Assembly (NCBI RefSeq): GCF_030272615.1
Contig: NC_081408.1
Span: forward strand, 607,211,673 to 607,275,672
DNA length: 64,000 nt
Direction of reading: 5' to 3'
From: Cryptomeria japonica
Lineage: Eukaryota; Streptophyta; Pinopsida; Cupressales; Cupressaceae
Part shown: positions 61,846 to 64,000 of the stretch, piece by piece
Numbering within the stretch: the first letter of the stretch is position 1
Layout: every line of letters starts with the position of its first letter
Translations under genes and position numbers: made by a program
Notes under the pieces: model-generated
Told to the model about the DNA's origin: nothing
What the model saw: the letters and a program-made list of their open reading frames with translations, nothing else
Databases searched by the model: none

Positions 61846-62674
61846 GAAATTCAATACTTTGGCCTCAAAATCATTTTTTTAATCCTGCAGGTTTCGTCTG
61901 TACAATCTTTGTGAAATATCGTATGAGTGGTATTACTATATCGTACGATATTCTGTCAAAGTCTCTGTTTTATCATACGAACCAGTAAATGGACTCATAC
62001 AAAATTTTGTTCTGAATATTTGATTTTGTCTTCTGTCATTTCATGCACAGTTCTAACTCGTACGATAAAAGGATTTTGTCATTTTACTCCATGATAATTG
62101 TCATACAATGTTGTATTCTGTTGGGTTAAAACAAGTTTCATTCTTCAGGTTTTCTGTCCAGTTTTGATTACACTGATGCTAACCTTGAATTGCCTTCTTT
62201 CCACCTAATATTTTCATAGCCTAACCAGTTTCTTGTGGAACACTTGTCAAAGAATTTACCAATCAAACATATGCCTGTAAAAGAAGAAAAAACAACATGA
62301 CTACTGATGCGTTGTTTTTGCAGGTTGCCTAAAGAGAATCAACCAGACATCATGTATTCCTTAAATTCATTTTTAGGCACCTAACTTGCTATCTGGTTAA
62401 AGAACAAATCTATATTTTGTGTTTTAAGAGAATTTTGAGAGGTAGAAGAGTATGCTCTTGTCTATATAGACAACTAGAAATCCCGACCCTTGAAGCATTT
62501 TCTTTAAGTTTGAGATTTTCATATCTTTAGCGGGCCTACCCTCCCAAGGAGCTAATAACTCTATAACCATTACGGGTGGTGAGAGGGGAATGACCTAAGT
62601 GGTAACGACTAAATGCCAAGTACTCCAACCCACTATAAAAAAAATTTGATTTGATGAAAATCAAGTCAACGACA
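61846..62674 (+). mobile_element. Leader of the gypsy-type element
   Basis: Non-coding sequence after the primer site. It includes a phrase, gcgggcctaccctcccaagg (about 62530), like the untranslated leaders of large Ty3/gypsy elements. No gag is reached before the solo LTR interrupts at 62675. Confidence 0.45.
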
Positions 62675-63812
62675 TGATGGATACTAAGAGGGGGGGGGTG
62701 AATTAGTATACCAAAAAATATTGTAATCAAACTTTTAAACAGTTTAGCAGATAACCAGTGCAACAGATTCACTAATAAATCGGTTAAGATAAGTGCAAAC
62801 CAAATAGAAAAAAAAGAATTCACCCACAAGAGCACAATCACCATAACATAAGATATTTGACATGGAAACCCAAATGGGAAAAACCATGGTGAGCAGAAAC
62901 TCACAAGTAACTATCTGCAGAATAGAAACCAAACCGGTTAAGGTCATACAATGTTCTTCACCAGAACAAATCCTGTTAGGAATCTAGATCTCTGTTAGGA
63001 GATAAGTCTTGTTAAAGACTACCTTGTTAAAGGATTTTAGATCCACAGTTGTGAACCACCTTGTTCGAGGATTTACAAAGGCTTTGCTAGGCCTACCCAG
63101 TTAAGGGTTTCAGACTTGTCAAAGATATTAGTAATCAACAAGTGAATGATCTAGATAATAGCACAATATGCTTAATTAGATCCTTGACAACTCATTGTTA
63201 ATGCATTTCAACATTACTTCAGTCTTCAATATCTCCACACTCTTATCTCTTCACACATACCTAATCTTCTCTTCAATGATCACACATAACCTTTTCTATT
63301 CTATATCTCATACATGCAAACCCTATACATGATGTCCTTATAAAAGAGTCTGATTTCATGTTGGTCCAATAGAATTAGACTACAAGTTCCTAGGTATAGT
63401 GCATCTAGACACATTTGGTAACACGACAAAACACACCATCAAAGTGTCGGTGGATGATAACTCATCACACATTACAGTAATACCGGTTGGTAACTCATCA
63501 CATATATATACCGATTATCGGTTGTCAAAAATGAATACTGGAAGATCGTAGTGTTTCAATCAAAAGTTAACTACCACTTGGGTCCTTCGTACTGCTGGAG
63601 ATCCTCAAACCACTTGGGATCTTCATACCGTTTGGGATCTTCAAATAATCTATGACCGGTAAACCATCTTCTATAAAATACCAATAGTATAAAAGACTAT
63701 ACATTCAATAATACACAATACCAATTGGAACAAATACCAGTTGAGCATAATTCATACATCAAGAAAGTGTGTGTCCATCAATGAAAATCAAAACATCATC
63801 AAAATGCCAACA
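62675..63812 (-). mobile_element. Solo LTR with perfect target duplication
   Basis: The plus strand starts tgatggatactaagaggggg and ends atgccaaca. It is flanked by cgaca at 62670-62674 and cgaca at 63813-63817. No internal region or second LTR is present. The G-run near the left end and the gccaaca right end match the minus-oriented LTRs at 47214 and 53069 in design. LTR-LTR recombination after insertion is the usual origin. Confidence 0.9.
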
Positions 63813-63817
63813 CGACA

Positions 63818-64000
63818 CTTCTCGATAATAGCTCTCCTCTATACCTTCGGGTATATTAAACCTTGGTTTTCAAGGCTGGGAGACCTCTTAATTGAGTTTA
63901 TACCTTGACGTGTCGAACGGACCCCTTAGTAGTTCCAATTCAAATTAGAAGCTACCTAGTTCACCTTTGAAAGGTTGATAATCTTTGTGCAAGAGAGATA
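63818..64000 (+). mobile_element. Continuation of the gypsy-type leader
   Basis: By the target duplication, this is the same DNA as the left flank of the solo LTR. It includes ttgacgtgtcgaacggacccc. No coding sequence is seen before the window ends. Confidence 0.4.

Overview
The window looks like plant nuclear DNA, probably from a seed plant with a large, repeat-swollen genome, and a gymnosperm seems the best guess. The grounds are nested LTR retrotransposons in several age layers, tRNA-iMet-type primer sites, one intron-containing plant bHLH gene with GT-AG introns, and a stray plastid ndhF fragment. No rRNA, convincing tRNA gene, CRISPR array or bacterial-style operon is visible. Pinaceae plastids have lost functional ndh genes, so the open ndhF fragment mildly favours a non-Pinaceae lineage. 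No species can be named from the sequence alone.

Layout, left to right. 1-10643: a tandem LTR-internal-LTR-internal arrangement of a gag-only Ty1/copia-like family on the minus strand. The LTR at 2132-4657 is shared, with a primer site on one side and a polypurine tract on the other, and it carries an insertion of plastid ndhF. 10644-13791: a minus-strand Ty3/gypsy element cut in RNase H by that array; its 5' LTR is split by the next element. 14080-19590: a complete non-autonomous LTR element with TSD caaat. It encodes a coiled-coil/CCHC protein and a second long unrecognised ORF, but no reverse transcriptase. 19591-34990: gene-poor DNA with two copies of a miniature LTR element (TRIM), an 825-bp tandem array and older duplications. 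35027-36653: the one host gene, a five-exon SPATULA/ALCATRAZ-like bHLH on the minus strand. 37470-44996: a complete chromodomain Ty3/gypsy element, TSD aatga. 45994-46521: a short retroposed insertion with an 18-bp TSD. 47214-54272: a complete Ty1/copia element (minus) inside a DUF4283-type LINE ORF1 pseudogene. 56440-60824: the 3' part of a second Ty1/copia element. Its gag is cut by a gypsy-type LTR with primer site at 60825, whose leader in turn holds a solo LTR at 62675-63812 (TSD cgaca).

The genes do not form a pathway. The region is a record of successive insertions around one regulatory gene. Nearly every coding element is broken, and the breaks are lopsided: the chromovirus has thirteen in-frame TAG and one TGA stop but no TAA, often where the family has Gln. 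That pattern suggests C-to-T decay of methylated cytosines. The most unusual content is the 717-codon extra ORF of the 14080-19590 element, which has its own TATA-like upstream region. Next come the TRIM family, the ndhF insertion in an LTR and the shared-LTR tandem array.
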